Positions 32,426 to 40,849 of a stretch of 64,000 bases of DNA are shown here, one piece after another; position 1 is the stretch's first letter, and each line of letters opens with the position of its first letter. Source of the stretch: Bacillus norwichensis (lineage in GTDB: Bacteria > Bacillota > Bacilli > Bacillales > Bacillaceae_C); the NCBI RefSeq assembly GCF_014836955.1, contig NZ_JACSPV010000001.1, forward strand, positions 208,765 to 272,764. The letters run 5' to 3'. The notes under the pieces were generated by a model, which was not told where the DNA came from, made no database searches, and saw only the letters and a program-made list of their open reading frames with translations. The position numbers were made by a program, and so were the translations under genes.

Positions 32426-33046
32426 TTATTGTTTCAGAAGCATTTGAAGTGCACTTTTAATATATTGATCTGTAGTCAGAACATCCTTTGCCAGTTTAGG
32501 ACGTACTTTTTTCAACTCCCGGTCAGAGTATCCTAATGCTGCAAGTGCAAGCATCGCTTCATCCAGTTCAACCAAACCGTCTGAAACCGCCCCCTCTGCT
32601 TTCTGGCTAACATCTGCGGCAGCTTCCAGCATTCCTTCCGGCAGCACATCATGCAGTTTCCCTTTCAAATCAAGAATCATCTGTCTGGCCGTTTTCTTAC
32701 CCACTCCGGGAAACTTGGTCAAAAACTTCTCATCTTCCATTTCAATTGCTTGAATAACTTGTTCTGGCTCCCCGAATGCCAAGATGGCCAAGGCACCTTT
32801 AGGACCAATTCCGGAAACACTGATTAGCTTCTTGAACATCTCCCTTTCAGTATTCGTTCCAAAGCCATAAAGTGCAAGAATATCCTCCCGCACATGCTGA
32901 TATGTATAGATGACGGTCTCCACACCTTTTTTCACTGAAAAAAGGAAAGGATTCGGCGTCAAAATCTGATAGCCGATTCCATTATTTTCTATCACAATAT
33001 ATTCAGGACCAATATGTTCTACAGTCCCTTTGATGTATTCGTACAA
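32426..33046 (-). CDS. ruvA: Holliday junction DNA-binding protein RuvA
   Basis: Binds four-way junctions and recruits RuvB. Of the 206 residues, the OB-fold is N-terminal ([20 protein letters not shown]). Two helix-hairpin-helix motifs follow ([16 protein letters not shown] near 72 and [19 protein letters not shown] near 108), then the C-terminal RuvB-binding domain. It is first in the operon; the gene upstream is divergent. Confidence 0.96.
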   Translation of the reverse strand: MYEYIKGTVEHIGPEYIVIENNGIGYQILTPNPFLFSVKKGVETVIYTYQHVREDILALYGFGTNTEREMFKKLISVSGIGPKGALAILAFGEPEQVIQAIEMEDEKFLTKFPGVGKKTARQMILDLKGKLHDVLPEGMLEAAADVSQKAEGAVSDGLVELDEAMLALAALGYSDRELKKVRPKLAKDVLTTDQYIKSALQMLLKQ

Positions 33047-33279
33047 TGGTTTCTCTCCTCTTTCATACTAACCATCATTGTAACATATAATTCATTTATC
33101 ATTATACAAAAAACAACATATGTTCTTAACCTATTTAACATCAAAGTTTTTTAAAAAGCCAACTTTATCCGAATCCATCCATGAATATAATTAGTAGATG
33201 AAACCTGGAAGTACTTCAAGCCGTATATATGGAATCAGGGTCGTGGATTGATTTAATAAAAAGGAGGAGTCTAGCAGAC

Positions 33280-34398
33280 ATGAAACAGGAAGAACCTTCA
33301 ACGAATCCGAAAAAAAGAAACTGGAAACAGCTAGTTTTAGGTCTGACTATTGGAATCGGACTCTGGCCGGTCTTCCTCCCATACTTATACAAATATGATG
33401 TTGTCATTGATGCAAAAAACATGTTGGTAATCAGCGCGGCCATGTTTGTGAGTATATTCATTGCCCTTATTATCCATGAATGCGGCCATGCAGTCGCCGG
33501 AAAAGCGGCCGGCATGGTTTTTATGAACATAAGTATCGGTCCATTTGTCTATGTCCGTTCTGGGGACAGGACGTTAATTTTATTCCAAATGCCTGCATTA
33601 GGGTATATGGGGCGGGCGATGCTTCGTTTTCCTGATAGACTTACAGATAAGGATTTAATTCCAAAATTGAAGCTTTACATTCTCGGTGGTCCATTAGTGA
33701 ACTTACTCACTGCAGTTATCGCCATCCTCCTTGTCTATACAAAGCTGCCATCAGGAATCTTGCTTACATTCGGTATGATTAACCTGCTATTTGGCTCCAT
33801 TAACCTGATTCCAACAGAGAACAATGGCATGCAGACAGATGGGCGCCTGCTCGCAATGCTCTCAGGGAAGCAACCTGGAAAGGAGCTCGTCTTATTAAGT
33901 TATCGAATGATGCAGGAAGATCCTGAAGGAACGGATTGGCGGCCTGAAACGGTTCAAGCTGCTGAGGAAGCTGTCCGAAATCATTCGGATCATCCCATTG
34001 CCGGAGCTCTTTTCTATTCGCTGGCTTCCCATTACTTGATGATGGAAAAAGCCGCAAATGCCGAAGCAATTGGACGGATAGTAGCATTCCGAACACGCAG
34101 TCAGAAGGTGGATCCCCTTCAGGATATGGCGGATATTGCCATGATCCATATTCTTCATCAGTCCGATAATTTAAAAGAAGAACCTGGGATTCGTGAAAAG
34201 TTGGCCGTGATTGGCACCACCGAGAAAGTCACCCGGCATTTTAGGGATGCCTATACAGCGTATCTTGATAATAATCGCAATACAATGATGAAGGAACTAG
34301 ATGTGGTGGAAAAAATTCTTGGCAAATGGCATTCACTTTATTTAGAAGGACATTATGAAAAGAAGCGAATTGAAGAGATACGAGCTTCAAAGTTGTAA
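33280..34398 (+). CDS. M50-family membrane metallopeptidase with C-terminal helical region
   Basis: A 372-residue membrane protein. An N-terminal helix is followed by a second bearing the zinc site IIHECGHAVAGKAAG near residue 65. A third conserved element, INLIPTENNGMQTDGRLL near 180, replaces the usual NPxxxxDG motif of site-2 proteases. The C-terminal half (from about 220) is soluble and helix-rich. A regulated intramembrane protease role is inferred from the HExxH motif; the substrate is unknown. The ATG at 33280 follows AAGGAGGAG, so I prefer it to an ATG 17 codons upstream. Confidence 0.85.
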   Translation: MKQEEPSTNPKKRNWKQLVLGLTIGIGLWPVFLPYLYKYDVVIDAKNMLVISAAMFVSIFIALIIHECGHAVAGKAAGMVFMNISIGPFVYVRSGDRTLILFQMPALGYMGRAMLRFPDRLTDKDLIPKLKLYILGGPLVNLLTAVIAILLVYTKLPSGILLTFGMINLLFGSINLIPTENNGMQTDGRLLAMLSGKQPGKELVLLSYRMMQEDPEGTDWRPETVQAAEEAVRNHSDHPIAGALFYSLASHYLMMEKAANAEAIGRIVAFRTRSQKVDPLQDMADIAMIHILHQSDNLKEEPGIREKLAVIGTTEKVTRHFRDAYTAYLDNNRNTMMKELDVVEKILGKWHSLYLEGHYEKKRIEEIRASKL

Positions 34399-34627
34399 GT
34401 TTAATGATTTTACTAGGGTTGTCCCGTTTGCTTTTTTAGGACAAGCCTCTCATCAAGCAGGCTGATGAATAGCAACAGAAGTTTAATTGCCCCGATCAAA
34501 AATGACAGTCAACACTCTTGATCATGCCCCTGACAAAACACTCGTTTTTTATTTTAAACGCAAATATATTATACATAGTGAAAAATTTGGTAAACTATAC
34601 AATATCTAATGAAAGAGGGGTTATCGA

Positions 34628-35245
34628 ATGCAGTTTGACGGTTTTACAGAAAATGACTTTCAGACCTTTCACATTGACGGCCTGGATGAAAGAATGGCAG
34701 CCATCCAAAGTAGAATTCAGCCGAAGTTTAAAATGATTGGAGAAGCTTTAACTTCTGATTTAAGTTCTATGATTGGAACTGAAATGTTTTTACATATTGC
34801 TAAGCATGCCAGAAGAACAGTGAATCCACCTCAAGACACTTGGCTGGCCATTGCAAATAACAAACGGGGATATAAGAAGCACCCTCACTTTCAAGTTGGG
34901 CTTTTTGATGACCATGCTTTTCTCTGGCTTGCTTATATATATGAGCTGCCTGGCAAGAGTGAGATTGCCGAAAAATTCCTGAACCATATGGCTGAAATCC
35001 AGGAGAAAGTCCCTGGCGATTTTGTTATCTCCATGGATCATATGAAAAAGGATGCTGTTACACTCAAAGAAATAGATCTAAAAAAGACACTTGAACGTTT
35101 CCGCGATGTAAAAAAAGCGGAATTTCTCATCGGAAGGCATATCGCGGCTGATGATCCGATAGTCCAAGATGGTGACAAATTCATTTCATTGGCAAGGGAT
35201 ACTTTTGAAACACTTATCCCTATCTATAAGCTAGGTTATGCTTAA
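34628..35245 (+). CDS. yktB: DUF1054 protein (YktB-like)
   Basis: A 205-residue soluble protein starting MQFDGFTENDFQTFHIDGLDE, typical of the UPF0637/DUF1054 family, with the conserved HVARHARRTVNPP-like block near residue 58 and HPHFQVGLFDDHAFLWLA near 84. The function is not established. AGAGGGG lies upstream of the ATG. A strong terminator follows. In B. subtilis yktB lies elsewhere, so this placement marks the end of the conserved region. Confidence 0.9.
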   Translation: MQFDGFTENDFQTFHIDGLDERMAAIQSRIQPKFKMIGEALTSDLSSMIGTEMFLHIAKHARRTVNPPQDTWLAIANNKRGYKKHPHFQVGLFDDHAFLWLAYIYELPGKSEIAEKFLNHMAEIQEKVPGDFVISMDHMKKDAVTLKEIDLKKTLERFRDVKKAEFLIGRHIAADDPIVQDGDKFISLARDTFETLIPIYKLGYA

Positions 35246-35286
35246 AAACGAAAAGCCGGACACGCAGCCGGCTTTTCGTTTTTTTT
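35244..35286. terminator. Strong bidirectional terminator
   Basis: AACGAAAAGCCGG pairs with CCGGCTTTTCGTT, followed by eight T on the plus strand. It separates the convergent yktB and ABC genes. Confidence 0.92.
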
Positions 35287-36085
35287 ACATATTGACTTTT
35301 GCAATTTGGGCGACTGAAAGCCACGGCCTGTTCTCTTCCCAGCGTACATTAACCGGAAGATGAAACGTCTCAGATAATAATGTATCTTTTAATACTTCTG
35401 CCTTCGGTCCAGCCGCCACTATTTTCCCATCACTAAGCAGCAATACATGTGTAATTCCCTCGACTAACTCCTCAATATGATGAGTGACATAAATGATGCT
35501 GCAGTTGCTTCTGTCAATTTCTTTCGTCAAGGCCAGAACTTGCTCTCTTGATAAAATATCCAACCCTGTACATGGCTCGTCCAATATCAATAATTTGGGA
35601 TCATTCATTAAAGAGCGCGCTATTAGCACCCTTCTTCTCTCTCCCTGTGACAGCAGCTGATAAGGTTTCCCTTTCAAATGTCCCAATCTGAACCTTTTGA
35701 TTAGTTCATCTGCCTTTTCCCAATCAGCTTTTTCTACCTCCTCATAAATGCCAAATGAAGCAAATTTTCCGCTTACAATGATCTCTTCAATCGATTCGTA
35801 CTCAATAATGTGAGAAAACCGGTTTAACGAACTACTGACAAAGCCAATCTCCTTGCGAAGATCCGGCAAATACGATTTTCCGAATTGATGATCAAGCACC
35901 GTTACATTTCCTTCCGAAGGAAATTGGTAGCCCGATATGATATTTAGAATAGAGGTTTTACCCGATCCATTCAGCCCAAGAATGCCCCAATGCTCCCCTT
36001 TCTGCATTCTCCAATCAATGCCGCTTAGGATTTCTCTTCCTTCTCTTTTCCAAGAAACTCCTTCAAGAGATAAAATCGTGTCCAT
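35285..36085 (-). CDS. ABC transporter ATP-binding protein (YlmA-like)
   Basis: A single ABC ATPase of 266 residues. Walker A GLNGSGKTS is near residue 38, the signature LLSQGERRRVLIARSL near 144 (LSQGE in place of LSGGQ), Walker B LLILDEPCTGLD near 170, and the H-loop YVTHH near 203. No permease gene is adjacent, which fits stand-alone ModF/YlmA-type proteins; the substrate or role is unknown. The ATG at 36085 follows GGGG nine bases upstream. Confidence 0.88.
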   Translation of the reverse strand: MDTILSLEGVSWKREGREILSGIDWRMQKGEHWGILGLNGSGKTSILNIISGYQFPSEGNVTVLDHQFGKSYLPDLRKEIGFVSSSLNRFSHIIEYESIEEIIVSGKFASFGIYEEVEKADWEKADELIKRFRLGHLKGKPYQLLSQGERRRVLIARSLMNDPKLLILDEPCTGLDILSREQVLALTKEIDRSNCSIIYVTHHIEELVEGITHVLLLSDGKIVAAGPKAEVLKDTLLSETFHLPVNVRWEENRPWLSVAQIAKVNM

Positions 36086-36174
36086 ACCTGTCATCCCCAC
36101 TTTACAGAATAAAAAGTTATTTTTACAGTAGCAGAGTTTGATACAAGTGTAAATGAATTAATACCACGGTATCT

Positions 36175-36327
36175 TTATATATGGCTAAATTTTATTTTTT
36201 TAATATCGATCATACCTATGTCATTGCTGTTGCTCACCATGGGGATGAATCCTCTAAATATATACAAAGTGAAAACCAATAAGATACATGTTATAAAAAT
36301 AATCAAGAATTCCTGTTTTTTGTCCAT
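36175..36327 (-). CDS. Small 50-residue single-span membrane protein
   Basis: Read by hand: ATG at 36327 to TAA at 36175, with AAAGGGGGA eight bases upstream. The N-terminus MDKKQE is followed by a hydrophobic helix (FLIIFITCILLVFTLYIF) and a polar tail ending in a lysine-rich stretch. I do not recognise a family. The strong ribosome binding site and membrane helix make it a likely real gene. Confidence 0.6.
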   Translation of the reverse strand: MDKKQEFLIIFITCILLVFTLYIFRGFIPMVSNSNDIGMIDIKKIKFSHI

Positions 36328-36438
36328 TGAGTAATCCCCCTTTACCGGCTATTTTATGCAAGTAAGAAGCGAAATCTTCATTGATTTATTTGGGGATTTT
36401 TTCCTTATTAATCTTATGGAAAGAGTGATCTAAAAAAA

Positions 36439-36619
36439 CGAGGACATGCGATCGGCCTGAGAATTGCTCTCACTAGTGTGATGAATATAGGAAATGACCA
36501 GATTTTAAATTTTGGAAAATCACCAGTTGCCCTTTTTCACGTATATCATTGTCGCTGACTTTGTATCTTCCGAAATTTTAAAGGACCATCATAGTTTATT
36601 CGTATATTTTTTATCATAA
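36439..36619 (+). pseudogene. Possible remnant of a membrane protein C-terminus
   Basis: One frame reads RGHAIGLRIALTSVMNIGN and KSPVALFH; after a shift near the T run at about 36527 a second reads YIIVADFVSSEILKDHHSLF and then stops. No start or ribosome binding site is present. The pieces look like the end of a multi-pass transporter but I cannot name the family. Confidence 0.3.
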
Positions 36620-36694
36620 CGGGTTACTTGTCTTAACCAGAGTTAGGAATTCCCATATTCTATAATGAAGGCTAAAGGTAAGGGGGTGCTATCT

Positions 36695-36805
36695 ATGGGG
36701 GGCTTTGCAGGAGGAGGCTATGGTTCAGGCTTTGCTTTAATTGTCGTACTATTTATCCTCTTAATCATTGTTGGAACTTTTTACGGTGGTTATGGAGGGT
36801 ACTAA
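36695..36805 (+). CDS. YjcZ-family sporulation-type small protein
   Basis: Read by hand: 36 residues, MGGFAGGGYGSGF, then the hydrophobic ALIVVLFILLIIVGTFY and a Gly/Tyr-rich end. This glycine-rich head plus FALIVVLFILLIIVG is the hallmark of YjcZ-type peptides, found in many copies in Bacilli and linked to sporulation. AAGGGGGTG lies seven bases upstream of the ATG. Confidence 0.88.
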   Translation: MGGFAGGGYGSGFALIVVLFILLIIVGTFYGGYGGY

Positions 36806-36851
36806 TCGGCACACAAAAACAACAGATATTTTGTCCTGGCAGGACATTTTT

Positions 36852-36890
36852 GAAGCCAAGAAACGAATGTGCAAGACGTTTCTTGGCTTC
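36852..36890. terminator. Hairpin between the YjcZ and DUF3918 genes
   Basis: A 14-bp perfect stem GAAGCCAAGAAACG with CGTTTCTTGGCTTC, between convergent genes. There is only a weak T tract. Confidence 0.6.
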
Positions 36891-36896
36891 TGACAT

Positions 36897-37064
36897 TTAT
36901 CCCATTGAACGGGTTTGATTTCTTCCTCTGTCCTGTCCCATGGTAGACAGTTGCGGAATCATATTTGAGAGCTGCCCGCCCCTTCCTGTCATCATACTGT
37001 AAGCAGCCGCTCCGATTCCAACAGAAGCAATAATAGGCAAGATTTGAACTTTTTTGTTTCGCAT
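36897..37064 (-). CDS. Small DUF3918 (YrzQ-like) protein
   Basis: Read by hand: 55 residues, ATG at 37064 to TAA at 36897. The N-terminus (MRNKKVQILPIIASVGIGAA) with the following AAYSMMTGRGGQ matches the short DUF3918/YrzQ family of Bacilli. The tail is Gly/Arg/Gln-rich. GGGTGA precedes the start by eight bases. Function unknown. Confidence 0.72.
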   Translation of the reverse strand: MRNKKVQILPIIASVGIGAAAYSMMTGRGGQLSNMIPQLSTMGQDRGRNQTRSMG

Positions 37065-37155
37065 CTTATGTCACCCGCCCACTTAATTTTTTTGCTCACT
37101 TGAGCATCTATAGGTTTTCCGATTCACTTCATAAAAAACAACCATTTCTTAACAA

Positions 37156-37206
37156 TGGGGTCAGACCCCACTTTAGCACTTTAACGCACCGGGGGTCAGA
37201 CCCCTT
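37156..37206. repeat. GGGGTCAGACCCC element, copy 2
   Basis: Two GGGGTCAGACCCC cores, 21 bases apart, flank CTTTAACGC and end one base before the yhgE-type stop codon. It is built like copy 1 at 26891 but with the cores in direct orientation. It can fold as a terminator for the yhgE-type gene. Confidence 0.82.
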
Positions 37207-39411
37207 TTAATGAAGAATGTCAACCTCTTTTGATTTGTCGAGGAAAGCCCTCGTTTTTCTGTTGACTGGTTCTTTAAGGAATGTTCCAAACAATATGGCT
37301 GCCAGCCCGAACAAAGCCAAGACGATTAAATCCCTTATAACCGATTGCCAAACGATGCCTCCAGTTGCTTCTCTCATCAGGTCAACCGCATAGGTAAACG
37401 GCAATAACGGACTGATGATTTGGAAGAATTCCGGTAACAAGACGACAGGATACGTTCCGCCTGAACCGGCAATTTGCAAAACAAGCATCACAATCGCCAA
37501 TGCCTTTCCAATATTCCCGAAGACCGACACAAGTGTGTACACGATTCCCACAAACACAAGGCTGATAAAAAGACCGAACAGAATCATCCAAAAAGGATGA
37601 CGGACAGGAACCCCAAGAACGAGCAAGTCTCCACATACCACAATCAACGTCTGTAAAAGCCCTATGCTCCAAAAAGAGAAGAGCCTGCCAAAGTATATTT
37701 GTTTACCAGTAAAATCTTCATGTTTTTTCAAATCAGTTGACAATAGCGATATTAAAAGAAGCGCTCCAACCCATATTGATAAAACAGTATAAAATGGGGT
37801 CATTCCCGTTCCATAGTTTTTAATAGGAAAAACCTTGTTTTCATTTAATTGCACAGGTTCTTCAAAGAAACTTCTTTCTGCATTTGGATCATTCAAAAGC
37901 AGTTGTATGATCTCATTAAGATTCGTTTCGCCTTGTAATTTCCTGATTTTATCTGCAAGCTCACGAACCTTCTCATTTACATAAGGAAATTCCCCATGCG
38001 CGTATTCAAGAGCATCCGTTCCTTTGCCTAGATTTTTATCCGTCCTCTGCAATATTTTTTCAACCTCAGGCAGTGAAGTCTGGATTTCCGTCAGCATCTC
38101 TCTTGCACCGGATAAAGTTCTCATTGCCTTTGAAATTTCGTTCATAACAGTTGGTTCAATGTTTTCTTTATATTCTTTTGCAAAAGCATCAATTTTCACA
38201 GAAGTATCTCCAGCCAGCTGTTGAAGACTCCCCATCGTTTCATTAAATTCCTTCTTCTTCTCTTCAAGCACCGCGTTAATTTCAGCGGCTTTAGTCTGGA
38301 CCTGCTGAAGGTCATTTTTTAATTGAGCTGTCTTTTCAATCGCCAAATCAATTTGGGTTTGATCAATTTGAGGCATATTATTCTGGCTTTCACCTTCATT
38401 TTGGTCAACATCTTGATTTTGTTGGGTGCTGTTCAGTTTTTTTGCCTCGCTCAAAGCAGACTGTATCGTACCAAGAGTCCCTATTGCCTCCGTCAGCTGT
38501 GACTGAAGCTGATCGTTGATTTGGTCGCCTTTACTTAAATCAATCTCCTGTCCTTGAACCTTGCCAAGAAAATCTTTGATATCTGCAGTGACTTTTTGAA
38601 CCTTTTGTATATCTGCATTAATTTTTGGCGCCATTTCCTGAAGCCTTTTTTCTGCATCTGATAAAAAAGCGGATGTTTTATTAATTGTATCTAGGCCGTC
38701 ACTTGTTAATTGCCTTGCTTCAGGTATCATTCCCTGCGCTTTATTAATCATTTCTCCTGCGGAAGAAGCATCTTTCAGTGAGTCGTTGATTAATTTATTA
38801 ATTTCCGGAAGGTCTTCTTCCAAAGTGAACACGTATTGTTCAAATTGTTTGATGTCTGGCAAGTCTTTCTGCAATTCAATCCCAATTTCATTAAACAATT
38901 CAAAAATAACTCCATTCACAGTACCAACGAATTTGCTGCTAACTTGTTCGACAATCATGGATGCCCCTTTTTGAGTGATTTTCGGGGAGATAGAGTTCAT
39001 TTTTTCATTGACATAGTATTCTATCTTCGCTTTTTTAGGATGATCCGAAATGACAGTACCCAAGCTCTCGGAGAAATTCTCTGGAACGATGATAACAGCA
39101 AAATAATCCCCATTTCGCAATTCCTCCATCGCTTTTTTTCGATTGGTAAAATGCCAGTCCAGGTCTTTGTTTCCTTTCAGCTCATTCACCAGTTCTTTTC
39201 CGGCATCAATAGACTGATCTCTTACGACCGCCCCTTTATCTTCATTAACAAGGCCCACAGGGATTTGATCGGTATGGGAATAAGGATTCCACATCGCCGC
39301 AATATTCAACCATGCATATAAGGAGGGAAGAAAGATAAGACCGCCAATAATAATGACAGCCGCCCAATTTGTACTGATGTTCTTAAGATCTCTCGTAAAA
39401 ATTCGATTCAT
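37207..39411 (-). CDS. YhgE/Pip-domain membrane protein
   Basis: A 734-residue protein with one N-terminal transmembrane helix (AAVIIIGGLIFLPSLYAW), a large extracellular region rich in coiled coil (about residues 170-500, with many KAxxINxxL and QLKNDLQQVQTK-like heptads), and an ABC-2-like C-terminal membrane domain with about five helices (from 545). The N-terminal YhgE/Pip motif NIAAMWNPYSHTDQIPVGLV is clear. Relatives include phage infection protein Pip and the membrane anchors of type VII-linked systems; the role here is unknown. A TetR-operator-like palindrome lies upstream. Confidence 0.88.
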   Translation of the reverse strand: MNRIFTRDLKNISTNWAAVIIIGGLIFLPSLYAWLNIAAMWNPYSHTDQIPVGLVNEDKGAVVRDQSIDAGKELVNELKGNKDLDWHFTNRKKAMEELRNGDYFAVIIVPENFSESLGTVISDHPKKAKIEYYVNEKMNSISPKITQKGASMIVEQVSSKFVGTVNGVIFELFNEIGIELQKDLPDIKQFEQYVFTLEEDLPEINKLINDSLKDASSAGEMINKAQGMIPEARQLTSDGLDTINKTSAFLSDAEKRLQEMAPKINADIQKVQKVTADIKDFLGKVQGQEIDLSKGDQINDQLQSQLTEAIGTLGTIQSALSEAKKLNSTQQNQDVDQNEGESQNNMPQIDQTQIDLAIEKTAQLKNDLQQVQTKAAEINAVLEEKKKEFNETMGSLQQLAGDTSVKIDAFAKEYKENIEPTVMNEISKAMRTLSGAREMLTEIQTSLPEVEKILQRTDKNLGKGTDALEYAHGEFPYVNEKVRELADKIRKLQGETNLNEIIQLLLNDPNAERSFFEEPVQLNENKVFPIKNYGTGMTPFYTVLSIWVGALLLISLLSTDLKKHEDFTGKQIYFGRLFSFWSIGLLQTLIVVCGDLLVLGVPVRHPFWMILFGLFISLVFVGIVYTLVSVFGNIGKALAIVMLVLQIAGSGGTYPVVLLPEFFQIISPLLPFTYAVDLMREATGGIVWQSVIRDLIVLALFGLAAILFGTFLKEPVNRKTRAFLDKSKEVDILH

Positions 39412-39437
39412 AAGATACCCTTTCTATTTGGATGATG

Positions 39438-39457
39438 TTGGTTAATATTCTGACCAA
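39438..39457. promoter_or_regulatory. Imperfect palindrome upstream of the yhgE-type gene
   Basis: TTGGTTAATATTCTGACCAA has near-symmetric arms TTGGT and ACCAA, 27 bases upstream of the ATG. YhgE-type genes are often repressed by TetR-family proteins, so this is a candidate operator; no regulator gene is adjacent. Confidence 0.35.
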
Positions 39458-39541
39458 TTAACTGCATAAAATTATTTGAAACCTAAATGTTTTTCATCCG
39501 TAACAAAGATAATATATCATATCGAGAGGATGCGAGAAAAT

Positions 39542-39862
39542 ATGCTTATCGTAACAACTGAAAATATTGCCAATCACAAAATCGTTGAAACAAAAGGCCC
39601 AGTGTTCGGAATCACAGTAAGGGCCAGAGGAGTTGGAAAGGATATTGTAGCATCTTTCAAGGGGTTGTTGGGAGGAGAAATCAGCCAATATACGGAAATG
39701 CTTGAGGATGCCAGGAAACAAGCCATTGACCGGATGGTGGAAAATGCAAGAGCGATGGGAGCCAACGCAGTAACAATGATGCGATTCGATTCAGGGGAAA
39801 TCGGGCAAAATATGAGTGAAATCATCGCGTATGGAACAGCGGTAATTGTGGAAGAGGTCTAA
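39542..39862 (+). CDS. YbjQ-family (UPF0145) protein
   Basis: A 106-residue soluble protein with the conserved TTENIANHKIVETKGPVFGI at the N-terminus and ENARAMGANAVTMMRFDSG near residue 67. The YbjQ fold assembles into pentamers and was once called heavy-metal-binding; the function is not established. The ATG at 39542 gives the usual length. The next gene follows by four bases. Confidence 0.9.
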   Translation: MLIVTTENIANHKIVETKGPVFGITVRARGVGKDIVASFKGLLGGEISQYTEMLEDARKQAIDRMVENARAMGANAVTMMRFDSGEIGQNMSEIIAYGTAVIVEEV

Positions 39863-39866
39863 TTAG

Positions 39867-40091
39867 TTGAAGTGGATCATCAGCTTTTATGGGCTCCAGA
39901 TATTAATATTCATTTTTTTAATCATCATTTCATGGTTCATATGGGACAAACGCTTTAAAAAGAAACACGGGCGTAAAGTCCCGGATGGTTTCGAGCGGAC
40001 GAATGAAATCTCCATCGACCCCACAACAAATAAAAAATTGACCGTTTACTATAACCCTGAAACCGGTGAGCGATTTTACAAAGAAGAATAG
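39867..40091 (+). CDS. Small membrane protein cotranscribed with the ybjQ-type gene
   Basis: A 74-residue protein starting at a TTG with GAGGT upstream. It has one transmembrane helix (LQILIFIFLIIISWFIW), then a basic stretch (DKRFKKKHGRK) and an acidic/aromatic end (YYNPETGERFYKEE). No family is recognised. The four-base gap implies translation with the YbjQ protein. Confidence 0.75.
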   Translation: MKWIISFYGLQILIFIFLIIISWFIWDKRFKKKHGRKVPDGFERTNEISIDPTTNKKLTVYYNPETGERFYKEE

Positions 40092-40234
40092 CGATTCAGC
40101 AAAAAGCAAATTTGGATAAAGAGGTTCCTTAGCTCAGTGATCATACTGCCTAGGGGACCTTTGTGACGTCAGCAGACTCAAGACGCCACCCTCCTGTTGC
40201 TTGGTAATACTGTAGACTCCCAGCTTTTCAAATA

Positions 40235-40275
40235 AAAAAGGCGCCTCTGAGCAAATTGTTCAGCTGACGCCTTTT
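40235..40275 (-). terminator. Terminator after the phosphoribosyltransferase gene
   Basis: AAAAGGCG pairs with CGCCTTTT, with further pairing (CTGA with TCAG) inside; T-rich on the minus strand. Confidence 0.7.
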
Positions 40276-40282
40276 CCTTACA

Positions 40283-40834
40283 TTATTTTAAAGCCTTGTT
40301 TCTGAATAGCGGTAATTTTTCCAAGTAGATGATGTCTTCTCTTCCCGCTGCATTTCCTTCAGCTAAAATAGCAGCTTTTGCAGCAACTGTACCGCCTGCC
40401 TGAACAACCAGCTCTTCCAATCCACGTACGGACTGCCCTGTGCTGATTACATCATCGATAATAGCCACCCTTTTTCCTTTGATCTGCTGAACATCGTCAC
40501 TGTCCAAGCATAGTATCTGTTTTTTCTGAGTAGTAATGGACTCCACTTCGTTGATCAGAGGGGCTTCCATATAAGGTTTGATGCTTTTTCGTGCAACAAC
40601 ATACTGCTTCATGCCAAGCTGCTTTGACAATTCATATATAAGTGGGATTCCCTTCGCTTCTGCTGTAACCAAAACATCTACTTCTGGCAATTTACTTGCG
40701 AGAATTGGTGCAGTGTATGAGACCAGCTCTGTATCTCCCAAAATAACGAAGCTTGCAATACTCAGTTCATCCGATACAGCAACTATCGGCAACTCCCTTT
40801 TTATATCCCCAATCGTTAATGTATAAGTCTCCAT
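40283..40834 (-). CDS. Phosphoribosyltransferase-family protein (adenine PRT-like)
   Basis: A 183-residue type I phosphoribosyltransferase fold. The PRPP-binding loop RVAIIDDVISTGQS is near residue 122 and the aromatic-substrate region VTAEAKGIPLIYELSKQLG near 56. It resembles Apt/Xpt but is not the canonical apt, which is at 18750. AAGGAGATGG lies upstream. It follows the NCS2 permease by 15 bases, so uptake and ribosylation of a purine base are probably paired; which base is unknown. Confidence 0.85.
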   Translation of the reverse strand: METYTLTIGDIKRELPIVAVSDELSIASFVILGDTELVSYTAPILASKLPEVDVLVTAEAKGIPLIYELSKQLGMKQYVVARKSIKPYMEAPLINEVESITTQKKQILCLDSDDVQQIKGKRVAIIDDVISTGQSVRGLEELVVQAGGTVAAKAAILAEGNAAGREDIIYLEKLPLFRNKALK

Positions 40835-40849
40835 TTTTTAACCATCTCC

